DNA of 32,823 bases from Haematobacter genomosp. 1 (lineage in GTDB: Bacteria; Pseudomonadota; Alphaproteobacteria; Rhodobacterales; Rhodobacteraceae). Position numbers and translations under genes: made by a program. Where the stretch lies: positions 1 through 32,823 of the forward strand of contig NZ_NIPW01000029.1 of assembly GCF_002196855.1 (NCBI RefSeq), in the 5' to 3' direction. This document shows, piece by piece, positions 24,329 to 32,178 of the stretch (within the stretch, counting starts at the first letter, position 1; each line of letters opens with the position of its first letter). The notes under the pieces were generated by a model. The model did not search any database, was not told where the DNA came from, and saw only the letters and a list, made by a program, of their open reading frames with translations.

Positions 24329-24613
24329 CTATTCCCCGGCAGCTGGCGGGTTCATGCGGTGATAGAAATCTATGTCGCGGATGGAAATCACCCCCGACAT
24401 GATGATCCCCGCGACCACGATCCACAGCCCGATGGTGATGAGCGTCGTGAGCTTCGCCTTGCGCCCCACGGCCGCGTCCGAGGGAGCGGAGGCGGGGGTC
24501 CCCGGCTCCACATGGCCCGCATCCGCCTGACTCTTCATGCCGATCGGCAGGATGACGAGGAACACCAGAAACCATATGACGGCGAAAAGGACGACTGCCC
24601 CGGTGATGGTCAT
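24329..24613 (-). CDS. DUF1467 family small membrane protein
   Basis: A 94-residue protein with two membrane segments (residues ~4-25 and ~55-77). It begins MTITGAVVLFAVIWFLVFLVILPIG, typical of DUF1467, an alphaproteobacterial family of unknown function. Its ATG overlaps the stop of the methylmalonyl-CoA epimerase gene by one base (TGATG), so the two form an operon. It converges on the EI24 gene with no base between the stop codons. Confidence 0.9.
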   Translation of the reverse strand: MTITGAVVLFAVIWFLVFLVILPIGMKSQADAGHVEPGTPASAPSDAAVGRKAKLTTLITIGLWIVVAGIIMSGVISIRDIDFYHRMNPPAAGE

Positions 24614-25017
24614 CAGACCTGCTCCAGCTCGATCAGCGTTCCGGTGAAGTCCTTCGGGTGGAGAAACAGCACGGGCTTGCCATGCGCGCCGATCTTCGGC
24701 TCCCCGTTGCCCAGCACGCGGATGCCCTGTTCCAGAAGACGGTCCCGCGCGGCGAGGATGTCATCCACCTCGTAGCAGATGTGGTGGATGCCTCCCGCCT
24801 GATTCTTGTCCAGGAACCCCTGGATGGGAGAGTTTTCACCCAGCGGGTGCAGCAGTTCGATCTTTGTGTTCGGCAGCTCGATGAAGACGACCGTCACGCC
24901 GTGATCGGGCTCGTCCTGCGGGGCGCCGACCCGCGCTCCCAGCGTATCCGCATATTGCGCCGCGGCCGCCGCGAGATCCGGCACCGCGATGGCGACATGG
25001 TTGAGACGTCCAATCAT
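24613..25017 (-). CDS. mce: Methylmalonyl-CoA epimerase
   Basis: A 134-residue vicinal-oxygen-chelate protein that interconverts (2R)- and (2S)-methylmalonyl-CoA in propionyl-CoA metabolism. Metal ligands are visible: H7 (LNHVAIAVPDL), the histidine pair of GGIHHICYEVDD and a C-terminal glutamate (GTLIELEQV). FIELPNTKIELLHPLGENSPI and PKIGAHGKPVLFLHPKDF are family signatures. ATG 25017 is preceded by GGAGGGAG. The frame is open far upstream without homology. It is co-transcribed with DUF1467. Confidence 0.94.
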   Translation of the reverse strand: MIGRLNHVAIAVPDLAAAAAQYADTLGARVGAPQDEPDHGVTVVFIELPNTKIELLHPLGENSPIQGFLDKNQAGGIHHICYEVDDILAARDRLLEQGIRVLGNGEPKIGAHGKPVLFLHPKDFTGTLIELEQV

Positions 25018-25101
25018 TTTCGCAATCTCCCTCCGCTCCGCCCGGTTTATGGGCGTTGCACCCCGCCGTCGCAAGGGCGGACGCTCCATTAACCATGGGG
25101 T

Positions 25102-25113
25102 GAGGAATTCCTC
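25102..25113. promoter_or_regulatory. 12-bp perfect palindrome GAGGAATTCCTC
   Basis: A perfect palindrome between the divergent mce and pseudo-receiver genes, 36 bases before the latter's ATG. A possible operator, but it could be chance. Confidence 0.3.
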
Positions 25114-25149
25114 CTGGAATGGGTGTAGAAAGATGGAAAGGAGAATCGC

Positions 25150-25590
25150 ATGGCCCTCCTCACCTTGAACCGACCGCCGCTGCTCGCGCCCAGGCGCCCG
25201 CTTACGGGCCAGACGGTGCTTGTCGTGGCGCCGTCCGTCACGGTTTTCGCAGCGCTGCAACGGGCGGGCGCGCGACTGCGTCATGCGGATGGACACGGGG
25301 CAATGCTTCGGCATCTGGCAAGCTACCGGCCGACCTTTGTCATCGTCGATATGGCGGAGGGGGTCGAGGTTCTCCGCGACGCCGTGCGGTTTCTTCCCGG
25401 CCAACGCAGCCTCATCGCACTTGGGGACCGGGGCAGCCGCGCCGCCGCGCTGGAAGCGGGGGCCACCGGCTTCCTTACTCTGCCGGTGACGGAGGCCGCC
25501 CTGCTGAGCCTGCTGCTCGGCGGGCTGTGGGGCGGCAATGTGATCCCGTTTCCGCAAAGACCGCCTCCGATGGATGTGCCGGCGGTGTGA
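25150..25590 (+). CDS. Small degenerate receiver-like (pseudo-REC) protein
   Basis: A 146-residue protein whose hydrophobic pattern fits a CheY-like fold: TVLVVAPS (beta-1), FVIVDMAEG with D67 at the phosphorylation-strand position, SLIALGD (beta-4) and AGATGFLTLPVTEAAL (beta-5 and alpha-5). Canonical signalling residues are altered. The acidic pair after beta-1 is absent, the Thr/Ser position reads G-D, and the K-P of beta-5 reads L-P. It is therefore unlikely to be an ordinary phosphorylated receiver. AAAGGAGA precedes its ATG. It stands alone, with no kinase or output domain nearby. I do not recognise a named family. Confidence 0.65.
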   Translation: MALLTLNRPPLLAPRRPLTGQTVLVVAPSVTVFAALQRAGARLRHADGHGAMLRHLASYRPTFVIVDMAEGVEVLRDAVRFLPGQRSLIALGDRGSRAAALEAGATGFLTLPVTEAALLSLLLGGLWGGNVIPFPQRPPPMDVPAV

Positions 25591-25881
25591 TCGTCGGCCT
25601 TGCAGTGCGGGAAGGCGCACAGTCCGCGCAGGTCGATGGAGAACCGATACCCGAGCGGCGCCATCCAGACTCCACCCGAACTCGCGAAGCGCGGCCCGCG
25701 ATAGCGCCATGCTGTTTTCTATGGCCAGTTTCTGTGGCCAGCAACGCCGGTCCAGAAACAGCCGTAGAACGAACGCGCCATCAGGCACCGGGGGGAATGC
25801 CGGGCGCCCAAGAAAGCACGCGGAGTCCCCGCTCCTGCAACAGTGAGGGTATTCGCCGCAAAATCCGCTCCGGCGGAGCCT
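25591..25881. other. Short intergenic stretch with an unassigned open frame
   Basis: A minus-strand frame between about 25620 and 25840 reads F-V-L-R-L-F-L-D-R-R-C-W and A-A-L-R-E-F-G-W-S-L-D-G, somewhat protein-like. It has no good start and continues into the antisense of the pseudo-receiver gene. It may be a gene remnant or nothing. Confidence 0.25.
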
Positions 25882-28473
25882 TCAGAACAGGTCGAGCAGA
25901 CGCCGAAGGTAATCCCGCTCCAAGTCGGGGCGCTCCTGCTCTCCTGAACGGCGGCGGAGTTCGTTCAGGATATCCTGCGCGCGGCGATAGACATCGTCTC
26001 CCTGAAGCATGGAATCCTGCGTTCCGATGCCGCGGCCGACTTCTCCCGGCCGACGGCCCAGCGGATCACGCTGCCCATTGGGATCGCCCGAGCCGAACTG
26101 GTCGCCGCCGCCGCCTTCGCCCGGTTGGCCCTGCTGCCGGTTCTGCGCCATGGCGTCGCCAAGGTTGCGCATCCCTTCGCGCATGCTTTCCATCGCGTCG
26201 GCCTGCCGGTCGAGCGCCCGTCCGTTGTCACCGTCCCTGAGCGCCTGCTCCGCTTCGTCCATGGCGCGGCCCGCACGGCCAAGCGCGTCACGCCCCGCCT
26301 GCCCTTCGGGCGTGCCCAGCCCCGGAAGCCCGCGCTGCATCAGCCCGTCGAGCTGGTTTCGCAAGCCCTGCTGCCGGTCGGCAAGGCTGCCGCCCTGACC
26401 GGGACCGCCGCCTTGCCCCTGACCCTGTTGCCGACCCTGACCCTGACCCCGGCCTTGGCCCTGCCCGGGTTGCTGGCCCCCCTGTCCCTGCTGGCCCTCT
26501 CCCTGTTGGCCCTGTTGGCCCTGTTGGCCCTGGCCGGGCTGCTGGCCCTGCATCCCCTGAAACGCCTCGTCGGAAAGGCCCTGCTGTTGACGGAGCGTTT
26601 CGGCCAGATCGCGCATCGCCTGCTGGCCGGGGCTGCCCTGTCCGCCCTGGCCTTGCGTGACGCGCATGTTCTCCATCATCCGCCGCAGCTGGTCGAGAAG
26701 CTGCTGCGCCTCCGCCATCCGGCCCTCCTGCATGAGCTGCTGGAGCCTGTCGAGCATCTGCTGAAGCTGATCGCCGGTGATCTCCTGCCCCTGCTGATCC
26801 TCGGCCGTCTGGCGGTTCGGGTCGTTCTGCTGCTGCTCGGCAAGCTGGCGGATGTAATCGTTCATCGCCTCCTGCAGCTCCTGCATGAGCTGGGCGATTT
26901 CCTCGTCGCTGGCGCCGTTGCGGATCGCCTCGGACAACCGGTCCTGCGCGCGTTGCAGCCGTTCCATCGCGTTGTTGAGATCGCCGTCCTCCAGCAGCAC
27001 CGCGATATCCCAGAGCGCGGCCGCCACCTCGTCCCGCGTTTCGGCGGTGAGCCCCTGCGAAACCCCGGTTTCAAGCTGCCGCATGGCGACGCGAAGCTGG
27101 AGGTAGGCCCGCTGGTTGCGGATGAACCCCTCGGGCCGGTTGGTCACGGCGCGGAGCACCTGAAGGGACCGCCTCCCGTTTTCCCGCGACCACAGCAGGT
27201 CGCGCCGGTTCTCGATCAGTGCCGCTGCCAGCGGATCGAAGAACCGCCGCCCAGGCAGCACGATGCTGCGAGCCTCCGCCGCGCCGGTCTGCCCGGCCGC
27301 ATCCTGCACCGTCAGACTGATCTTCACGGGCAGGTTGGCCCAGGGGTGCTGGGAAAAGTTCTCGGCCAGCGTCTCGGTGAAATCCGCACGGCTGCCGGTG
27401 ATCGGCATGGGGAGATCCACCACCAGCGCGTCCCGTGGCTCCGGCTCCGCCGTCAGGCCATAGCGCCGGTCGAGCGCGGCTGTGTCCAGCTCCATCCGGG
27501 CCTGCCCGGCGGTAACGCCGTAATCGTCATGCGCGGTGAAGGGCTGGCGCATCGCGCCATCCGCCTCGCGCCCGATGGGGCCGGAAAGCTCCACGCTGGG
27601 CGCGCGGTCCGCAATGGTCGTCACGTCCCATCCCGCGCCGCGCGGACCGTTTATGTTGAGCCGGCCAGAGCGGGTGATGGTGAATTCCTGGCTGGGGGCA
27701 GAGGCGCTGTCCACCATGCCGGTCCGGCCGGATACCGTTTCATCGACCGTAAGACTGCCTGCCTCGCCGTAAAGACGCAGCACTACCTTGCTGCCGACCG
27801 GCACAGAAAGGTCAGATTGCCGGATGTCGTTGAGATAGAGCGTTGGCTTGCCGGTATAGTCGGGCGGCTGGATCCAGCCCTCCCACGACGGGCCGGAAGC
27901 CACGGCCCCGCCCCCCGGCAGCTGCGCCAGATCCGCGACGGAGGCCACCCGCCAGACGGAGCCGAACATCAGCCCCACCACCAGCGCGGTGAGCGCCACA
28001 TAACGCAGCGCATAGGGATCGCGGCGGGTGACGTTGAGATCGGGATGCACCGGCTTCGCGCCCCGCGTGCGCTCCGCCATGCGGGCCAGATGCGCCCGCC
28101 AGACGCGCTGCGCCGCCTCGTCCCCCTTGCCGATGGCGATATGGTCGCCGAGAGCGGAGATCGGGCGGCCCGGCAGGGTGGCGTCCAGCCGCGCCGCGGC
28201 CTCTGCCCGGCTGGGCCAGCGGAACCGCCGCGCGCCCAGCGCCGCCGCCGCGACGAGGCCCACGACGATCAGCACCGCGCCCGCCCAGGCAACCTCGATG
28301 CTCACCGCATCCAGCACACCGAAGAAAATGATCGCGAGCGTGGCGAACAGGATCACCGGGACCGGCCAGAAGGCCTGCGTCAGACGTTCGGCCACCAGCC
28401 CCCAGCGCGTCAGACGCAGGGGCCATTTCAGTCGGTCGAGCGCTGCGGCAGGGTCACGATCCTGTGCGGTCAT
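25882..28473 (-). CDS. TIGR02302/DUF4175 family low-complexity membrane protein
   Basis: An 863-residue alphaproteobacterial protein. Two hydrophobic segments lie at ~35-85 (VPVILFATLAIIFFG, AVLIVVGLVAAAALG) and one at ~155-172. A large periplasmic-type region follows, containing SWEGWIQPPDYTGKPTLYL and the DDYGVTAGQARME element. Then come coiled-coil/glutamine-rich helices (EEIAQLMQELQEAMNDYIRQLAEQQQND) and a G/Q-rich tract of roughly 60 residues (DNA about 26390-26560). The C-terminal GDDVYRRAQDILNELRRRSGEQERPDLERDYLRRLLDLF is conserved. Function is unknown. It is downstream of lysA on the same strand with a 36-bp gap, the usual rhodobacterial arrangement. Confidence 0.9.
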   Translation of the reverse strand: MTAQDRDPAAALDRLKWPLRLTRWGLVAERLTQAFWPVPVILFATLAIIFFGVLDAVSIEVAWAGAVLIVVGLVAAAALGARRFRWPSRAEAAARLDATLPGRPISALGDHIAIGKGDEAAQRVWRAHLARMAERTRGAKPVHPDLNVTRRDPYALRYVALTALVVGLMFGSVWRVASVADLAQLPGGGAVASGPSWEGWIQPPDYTGKPTLYLNDIRQSDLSVPVGSKVVLRLYGEAGSLTVDETVSGRTGMVDSASAPSQEFTITRSGRLNINGPRGAGWDVTTIADRAPSVELSGPIGREADGAMRQPFTAHDDYGVTAGQARMELDTAALDRRYGLTAEPEPRDALVVDLPMPITGSRADFTETLAENFSQHPWANLPVKISLTVQDAAGQTGAAEARSIVLPGRRFFDPLAAALIENRRDLLWSRENGRRSLQVLRAVTNRPEGFIRNQRAYLQLRVAMRQLETGVSQGLTAETRDEVAAALWDIAVLLEDGDLNNAMERLQRAQDRLSEAIRNGASDEEIAQLMQELQEAMNDYIRQLAEQQQNDPNRQTAEDQQGQEITGDQLQQMLDRLQQLMQEGRMAEAQQLLDQLRRMMENMRVTQGQGGQGSPGQQAMRDLAETLRQQQGLSDEAFQGMQGQQPGQGQQGQQGQQGEGQQGQGGQQPGQGQGRGQGQGRQQGQGQGGGPGQGGSLADRQQGLRNQLDGLMQRGLPGLGTPEGQAGRDALGRAGRAMDEAEQALRDGDNGRALDRQADAMESMREGMRNLGDAMAQNRQQGQPGEGGGGDQFGSGDPNGQRDPLGRRPGEVGRGIGTQDSMLQGDDVYRRAQDILNELRRRSGEQERPDLERDYLRRLLDLF

Positions 28474-28509
28474 ACCTCATCCTGGGGGCTACGGCACGCG
28501 ACATGCGTG

Positions 28510-29775
28510 TCAGAGCCACTCGGGAATGGTATCTCGCGCAAGGATTTCGTCAAAGTCAGGTCTTTTGCGGATGACGGCGAAGTGATCGCCCTGCACCAGC
28601 ACCTCGGGGACCAGCGGCCGGCTGTTGTATTCCGACGCCATCACCGCGCCATAGGCCCCGGCGGAGCGGAAGGCGATCAGGTCGCCGGGCGCGAGCGGCG
28701 GGAGCGGCCACTGACGAGCAAAGGTGTCGGAGGTCTCGCAGATCGGGCCGACCACGTCATAAGGCGACGAGGCAGCGCCCGCAGCAGCCTCGGTTACCGG
28801 GACGATATCGTGATGGGCCCCATACATCGCGGGGCGGATCAGGTCGTTCATTGCCGCATCCACGATCAGGAACTCCCGTTCCTCGCCTTCCTTCACGTAG
28901 ATGACCTCGGAGACGAGCAGCCCCGCATTGCCGGAGATGAGCCGCCCCGGCTCGATCTCGATCTCGCAGTCCAGATCGCCGAGCGTCCTTTTCACCAGCG
29001 CGCCGTAGTCGAACGGCAGGGGCGGCGCCTCGTTGGAACGGGTATAGGGGATGCCCAGACCGCCGCCCAGGTCGAGCCTGCGGATATGGTGCCCCTCCGC
29101 CCGAAGCTGCCGCGTCAGATCGGCCACCTTGGCGAAAGCGGCCTCGAACGGGGCAAGGTCGGTGAGTTGCGAGCCGATATGCACGTCGATCCCCACGACC
29201 TCTATCCCCGGGAGGGAGGCCGCCAGTGCATAGACCTCCGACGCACGGGAGATCGGGATGCCGAACTTGTCCTCCTTCCGGCCGGTGGAGATCTTCTCAT
29301 GCGTATGGGCATCGACATCGGGATTGACGCGGACGGTGACCGGAGCCTGCACCCCAAGCCCTTCCGCGATACGGGAGAGCGCGCGCAGCTCCGCCTCGCT
29401 CTCCACGTTGAACTGGCGGATGCCGCCCTCCAGCGCGAGTGCCATCTCCTCCCCCGTCTTGCCGACGCCGGAGAACACGATCCGCTCTCCCGGCACACCC
29501 GCCGCCCGCGCCCGGCGATACTCGCCGCCCGAGACCACATCCATCCCCGCACCCAGATCGCCCAGCAGCTTCAGCACCGCGAGGTTGGAGTTCGACTTCA
29601 CCGAGAAGCAGACCAGATGCGGCAGCCCCGCCAGCGCCTCGGTGAACAGCCGGTAGTGCCGGGCCAGCGTCGCGGCGGAATAGACGTAGAAGGGTGTACC
29701 GACAGTGCGGGCGATGTCGGGAATCGCGACATCCTCGGCATGGAGGATGCCGTCGCGGTAAAGGAAATGGTCCAT
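28510..29775 (-). CDS. lysA: Diaminopimelate decarboxylase
   Basis: A 421-residue PLP-dependent fold-III decarboxylase catalysing the last step of lysine synthesis (meso-diaminopimelate to L-lysine). The PLP lysine is K60 in CFSVKSNSNLAVL. SGGEYRRA, VDVHIGSQL (in GIDVHIGSQLTDL), GGGLGIPY, the substrate region EPGRLISGNAG, and the catalytic cysteine motif GPICETSDTFA are all present. ATG 29775 begins MDHFLYRDGILHAED, as in relatives, with GGGAG upstream; the frame extends upstream without homology. In many Rhodobacteraceae argH precedes lysA; here a divergent sdaA does instead, after a 500-bp gap. Confidence 0.97.
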   Translation of the reverse strand: MDHFLYRDGILHAEDVAIPDIARTVGTPFYVYSAATLARHYRLFTEALAGLPHLVCFSVKSNSNLAVLKLLGDLGAGMDVVSGGEYRRARAAGVPGERIVFSGVGKTGEEMALALEGGIRQFNVESEAELRALSRIAEGLGVQAPVTVRVNPDVDAHTHEKISTGRKEDKFGIPISRASEVYALAASLPGIEVVGIDVHIGSQLTDLAPFEAAFAKVADLTRQLRAEGHHIRRLDLGGGLGIPYTRSNEAPPLPFDYGALVKRTLGDLDCEIEIEPGRLISGNAGLLVSEVIYVKEGEEREFLIVDAAMNDLIRPAMYGAHHDIVPVTEAAAGAASSPYDVVGPICETSDTFARQWPLPPLAPGDLIAFRSAGAYGAVMASEYNSRPLVPEVLVQGDHFAVIRKRPDFDEILARDTIPEWL

Positions 29776-30032
29776 GGCAATACTCCCTTTCAGGCCGAGG
29801 GTTTCAGCCAAAGCCTCTAGCGGATCGCCGGGAGCGAGGGAAGGCCGCGTTCCGCCCGTCGATGCGGATGCCGGTTGAACGAGGATGCCGCTCCACTCCG
29901 CTGGCTCGCCGGCCGGGGTGCCGGCGTGCCGCACTGCGGCAGGAGGAAAGCCGCGAAGGTCAAGGGGCGAGGATCCGTCCGCTGGCCGCAGAGCGCCGCG
30001 GCGACGCGAAACAGCTCCGCCGGCCAGACCAT

Positions 30033-30066
30033 CTGCCTGTCCGTCCTGCCTGTCCGTCCTGCCTGT
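30033..30066. repeat. 13-bp tandem repeat, about 2.6 copies
   Basis: The unit CCTGCCTGTCCGT is repeated head to tail, with partial copies at both edges. It is non-coding and lies about 75 bp from a second tandem array. Confidence 0.85.
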
Positions 30067-30140
30067 TACAAGGCCATCCGGCTACAAGGCAGATCAGAAA
30101 CCCTGCATATCCCCCACGCGCGGCGGCGGGAGGTAACCCC

Positions 30141-30192
30141 CCAGCGGCCCAGCGGCCCAGCGGCCCAGCGGCCCAGCGGCCCAGCGGCCCAG
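30141..30192. repeat. 8-bp tandem repeat, (CCAGCGGC) x 6.5
   Basis: Six perfect copies plus CCAG. It ends 87 bp upstream of the sdaA start codon. With an 8-bp unit, each gain or loss shifts spacing by less than one helical turn and changes any reading frame. Confidence 0.95.
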
Positions 30193-30279
30193 AATGGGCG
30201 AGGGCATAACCGGATCACGGTCAAGGGGGGAGACGCGGGCGGCGGGCGGCACTATGTAGAAGGGAAACCGCGAGGCATC

Positions 30280-31653
30280 ATGTTCCTGTCCGTCTTCGAC
30301 GTCTTCAAGATCGGCATCGGCCCCTCCTCCTCCCATACGATGGGGCCGATGGTGGCGGCGGGGCGGTTTCTCGATCTGCTCCGCGGCTCGCCCTTCCGGC
30401 CCGTGGCGCTCAGGTGCAGCCTGCACGGGTCGCTGGCCTTCACCGGGGTCGGCCATGCGACGGACCGGGCGGTGATCCTCGGGCTGGACGGATTTCTGCC
30501 CGCGACCTATGACGCGGATCACGCCGAAGCGGCCCTCGCCCGCATCCGCGAGACGGGCGAGGTCTCACCCCCCGGCCTGCCGCCGCTCGGCTTCCGGCCC
30601 GAGCACGATCTGGTGTTCGACTACGGCGCGCCGCTTCCCGGACATCCGAACGGCATGACCCTTTCCGCCCGCGATGCACAGGGAGATACGCTCGTCAGCG
30701 AAACCTACTACTCCATCGGCGGCGGCTTCGTGGTGACGCCGGAGGAACAGGCGGCTGGACCGGGCGGTGCCGCGCGGATCAGCGTGCCCTATCCCTTTGC
30801 CAGCGCGGCGGAGATGCTGCAAATGGCTGCGGCCTCCCGCCTTTCCATCGCGGAGATGAAACGGGCCAATGAACGCGCCGTCCACTCCCGGCGGGAAGTG
30901 GAGGACGGGCTCGGGCGCCTGTGGACGGTGATGTCGGGCTGCATAGACCGGGGGCTGGCGACCGAAGGCATCCTGCCGGGTGGCCTGAACGTGCGGCGCC
31001 GGGCGCCCGCCATCCATGCGGCGCTGCTCCGGGAGCGGGGGCTGAACATCGCGCCGCCGCACACCGTCAACGACTGGATCGGCTGTTACGCCATGGCCGT
31101 GAACGAGGAGAATGCGGCTGGCGGACAGGTGGTGACCGCACCCACCAACGGCGCGGCGGGCGTAGTGCCTGCCGTGCTGCGCTACTGGCTCGACCATGTG
31201 CCGGGGGCGAGCGCGTCGCGGATCGGGGATTTCCTGCTGACCGCCTCCGCCATCGGCGGGATCGTGAAGCACAACGCCTCCATCTCCGGGGCGGAATGCG
31301 GCTGTCAGGCAGAGGTGGGCTCGGCGGCGGCGATGGCGGCAGCGGGGCTTGCGCAGGTGATGGGCGGCACGCCGGAGCAGGTGGAGAACGCGGCCGAGAT
31401 CGCGCTGGAGCATCATCTCGGCATGACCTGCGACCCGGTTAAGGGGCTGGTTCAGGTGCCCTGCATCGAACGGAACGGGCTTGGCGCGATCAAGGCCGTC
31501 TCCGCCGCGTCGCTGGCGCTCCGGGGCGACGGGACACATTTCGTCCCGCTGGACGCCTGTATCGAGACGATGCGTCAGACAGGCGCGGACATGAGCGACA
31601 AGTACAAGGAAACCTCGCTGGGGGGCCTCGCCGTCAACGTGCCGAACTGCTGA
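30280..31653 (+). CDS. sdaA: L-serine ammonia-lyase (single-chain, iron-sulfur)
   Basis: A 457-residue [4Fe-4S] L-serine dehydratase that converts serine to pyruvate and ammonia. The N-terminal motif [21 protein letters not shown] is diagnostic. Cluster cysteines are C342 (in [12 protein letters not shown]), C384 (GMTCDPV) and C395 (QVPCIERN), spaced as in characterised enzymes of this type. [18 protein letters not shown] is also conserved. ATG 30280 is preceded by GAGG. The open frame extends upstream through a tandem repeat but without homology. It converges on moaB, the two stop codons together forming TGATCA. Confidence 0.96.
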   Translation: MFLSVFDVFKIGIGPSSSHTMGPMVAAGRFLDLLRGSPFRPVALRCSLHGSLAFTGVGHATDRAVILGLDGFLPATYDADHAEAALARIRETGEVSPPGLPPLGFRPEHDLVFDYGAPLPGHPNGMTLSARDAQGDTLVSETYYSIGGGFVVTPEEQAAGPGGAARISVPYPFASAAEMLQMAAASRLSIAEMKRANERAVHSRREVEDGLGRLWTVMSGCIDRGLATEGILPGGLNVRRRAPAIHAALLRERGLNIAPPHTVNDWIGCYAMAVNEENAAGGQVVTAPTNGAAGVVPAVLRYWLDHVPGASASRIGDFLLTASAIGGIVKHNASISGAECGCQAEVGSAAAMAAAGLAQVMGGTPEQVENAAEIALEHHLGMTCDPVKGLVQVPCIERNGLGAIKAVSAASLALRGDGTHFVPLDACIETMRQTGADMSDKYKETSLGGLAVNVPNC

Positions 31654-32178
31654 TCAATTGCGCTTGAGGTGTTCATCCAGACGGGGCAGGATTTCCACGA
31701 AGTTGCAGGGCTTGTGGCGATAGTCGAACTGATGGACGAGAATCTCGTCCCAAGCATCCCTGCAGGCCCCCGGGCTGCCGGGCAGAGCGAAAAGATACGT
31801 GCCCCCCGCCACACCTCCGCAGGCGCGCGATTGCACCGCGGACGTGCCTATCTTCTGCATCGAGACGATGGTGAAGACGGTGCCGAACGCCTCGATCTCC
31901 TTCTCATAGACGTCGCGATGCGCCTCCACCGTCACATCGCGGCCCGTAAGGCCGGTGCCGCCGGTGGTCAGGATCACGTCGATCCCCTCATCCGCGATCC
32001 ACTCCCGCAACCGGTCCGTGATGGCGGCGCGGTCGTCAGGCAGCAGGCCGCGCGCGGCAAGCACATGCCCGGCCGCCGTGATCCGCGCGGCCAGCGTGTC
32101 GCCGGAGCGGTCCTCCGCCGCGGTCCGCGTGTCGGAAACGGTCAGCACGGCGAAACGCACGGGAATGAAATCGGTCAT
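31654..32178 (-). CDS. moaB: Molybdenum cofactor biosynthesis protein MoaB
   Basis: A 174-residue MoaB/MogA-fold protein involved in molybdopterin adenylylation or a related step of molybdenum-cofactor assembly. Visible motifs are FAVLTVSDTRTAAEDRSGDTL, the substrate-binding ILTTGGTGLTGRDVT, and the C-terminal YLFALPGSPGACRDAWDEIL. Length is normal for the family. Its ATG overlaps the stop of the upstream uracil-DNA glycosylase gene (ATGA, 32175-32178), a coupling often seen in Rhodobacteraceae. Confidence 0.95.
   Translation of the reverse strand: MTDFIPVRFAVLTVSDTRTAAEDRSGDTLAARITAAGHVLAARGLLPDDRAAITDRLREWIADEGIDVILTTGGTGLTGRDVTVEAHRDVYEKEIEAFGTVFTIVSMQKIGTSAVQSRACGGVAGGTYLFALPGSPGACRDAWDEILVHQFDYRHKPCNFVEILPRLDEHLKRN

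Larger units (their letters stand above)
29776..30279. other. Divergent intergenic region between lysA and sdaA, with tandem repeats
   Basis: No gene is recognised. The sdaA frame stays open through much of it, but the translation is low in complexity and not homologous. It contains the 13-bp and 8-bp tandem repeats (30033-30066 and 30141-30192) and a short hairpin TGCCGC-ACT-GCGGCA near 29927. Promoters for both genes must lie here but none is clear. Confidence 0.5.

Noticed and set aside
26125-29820. A 1231-codon open frame on the + strand antisense to TIGR02302 and lysA
   Set aside because: Its translation is low in complexity and shows no family motifs, whereas the minus strand encodes two recognisable proteins. 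It is a product of high-GC codon bias.
2986-30192. CRISPR array suggested by the direct repeats
   Set aside because: The arrays have units of 6-20 bp with no spacers between copies; these are simple tandem repeats.
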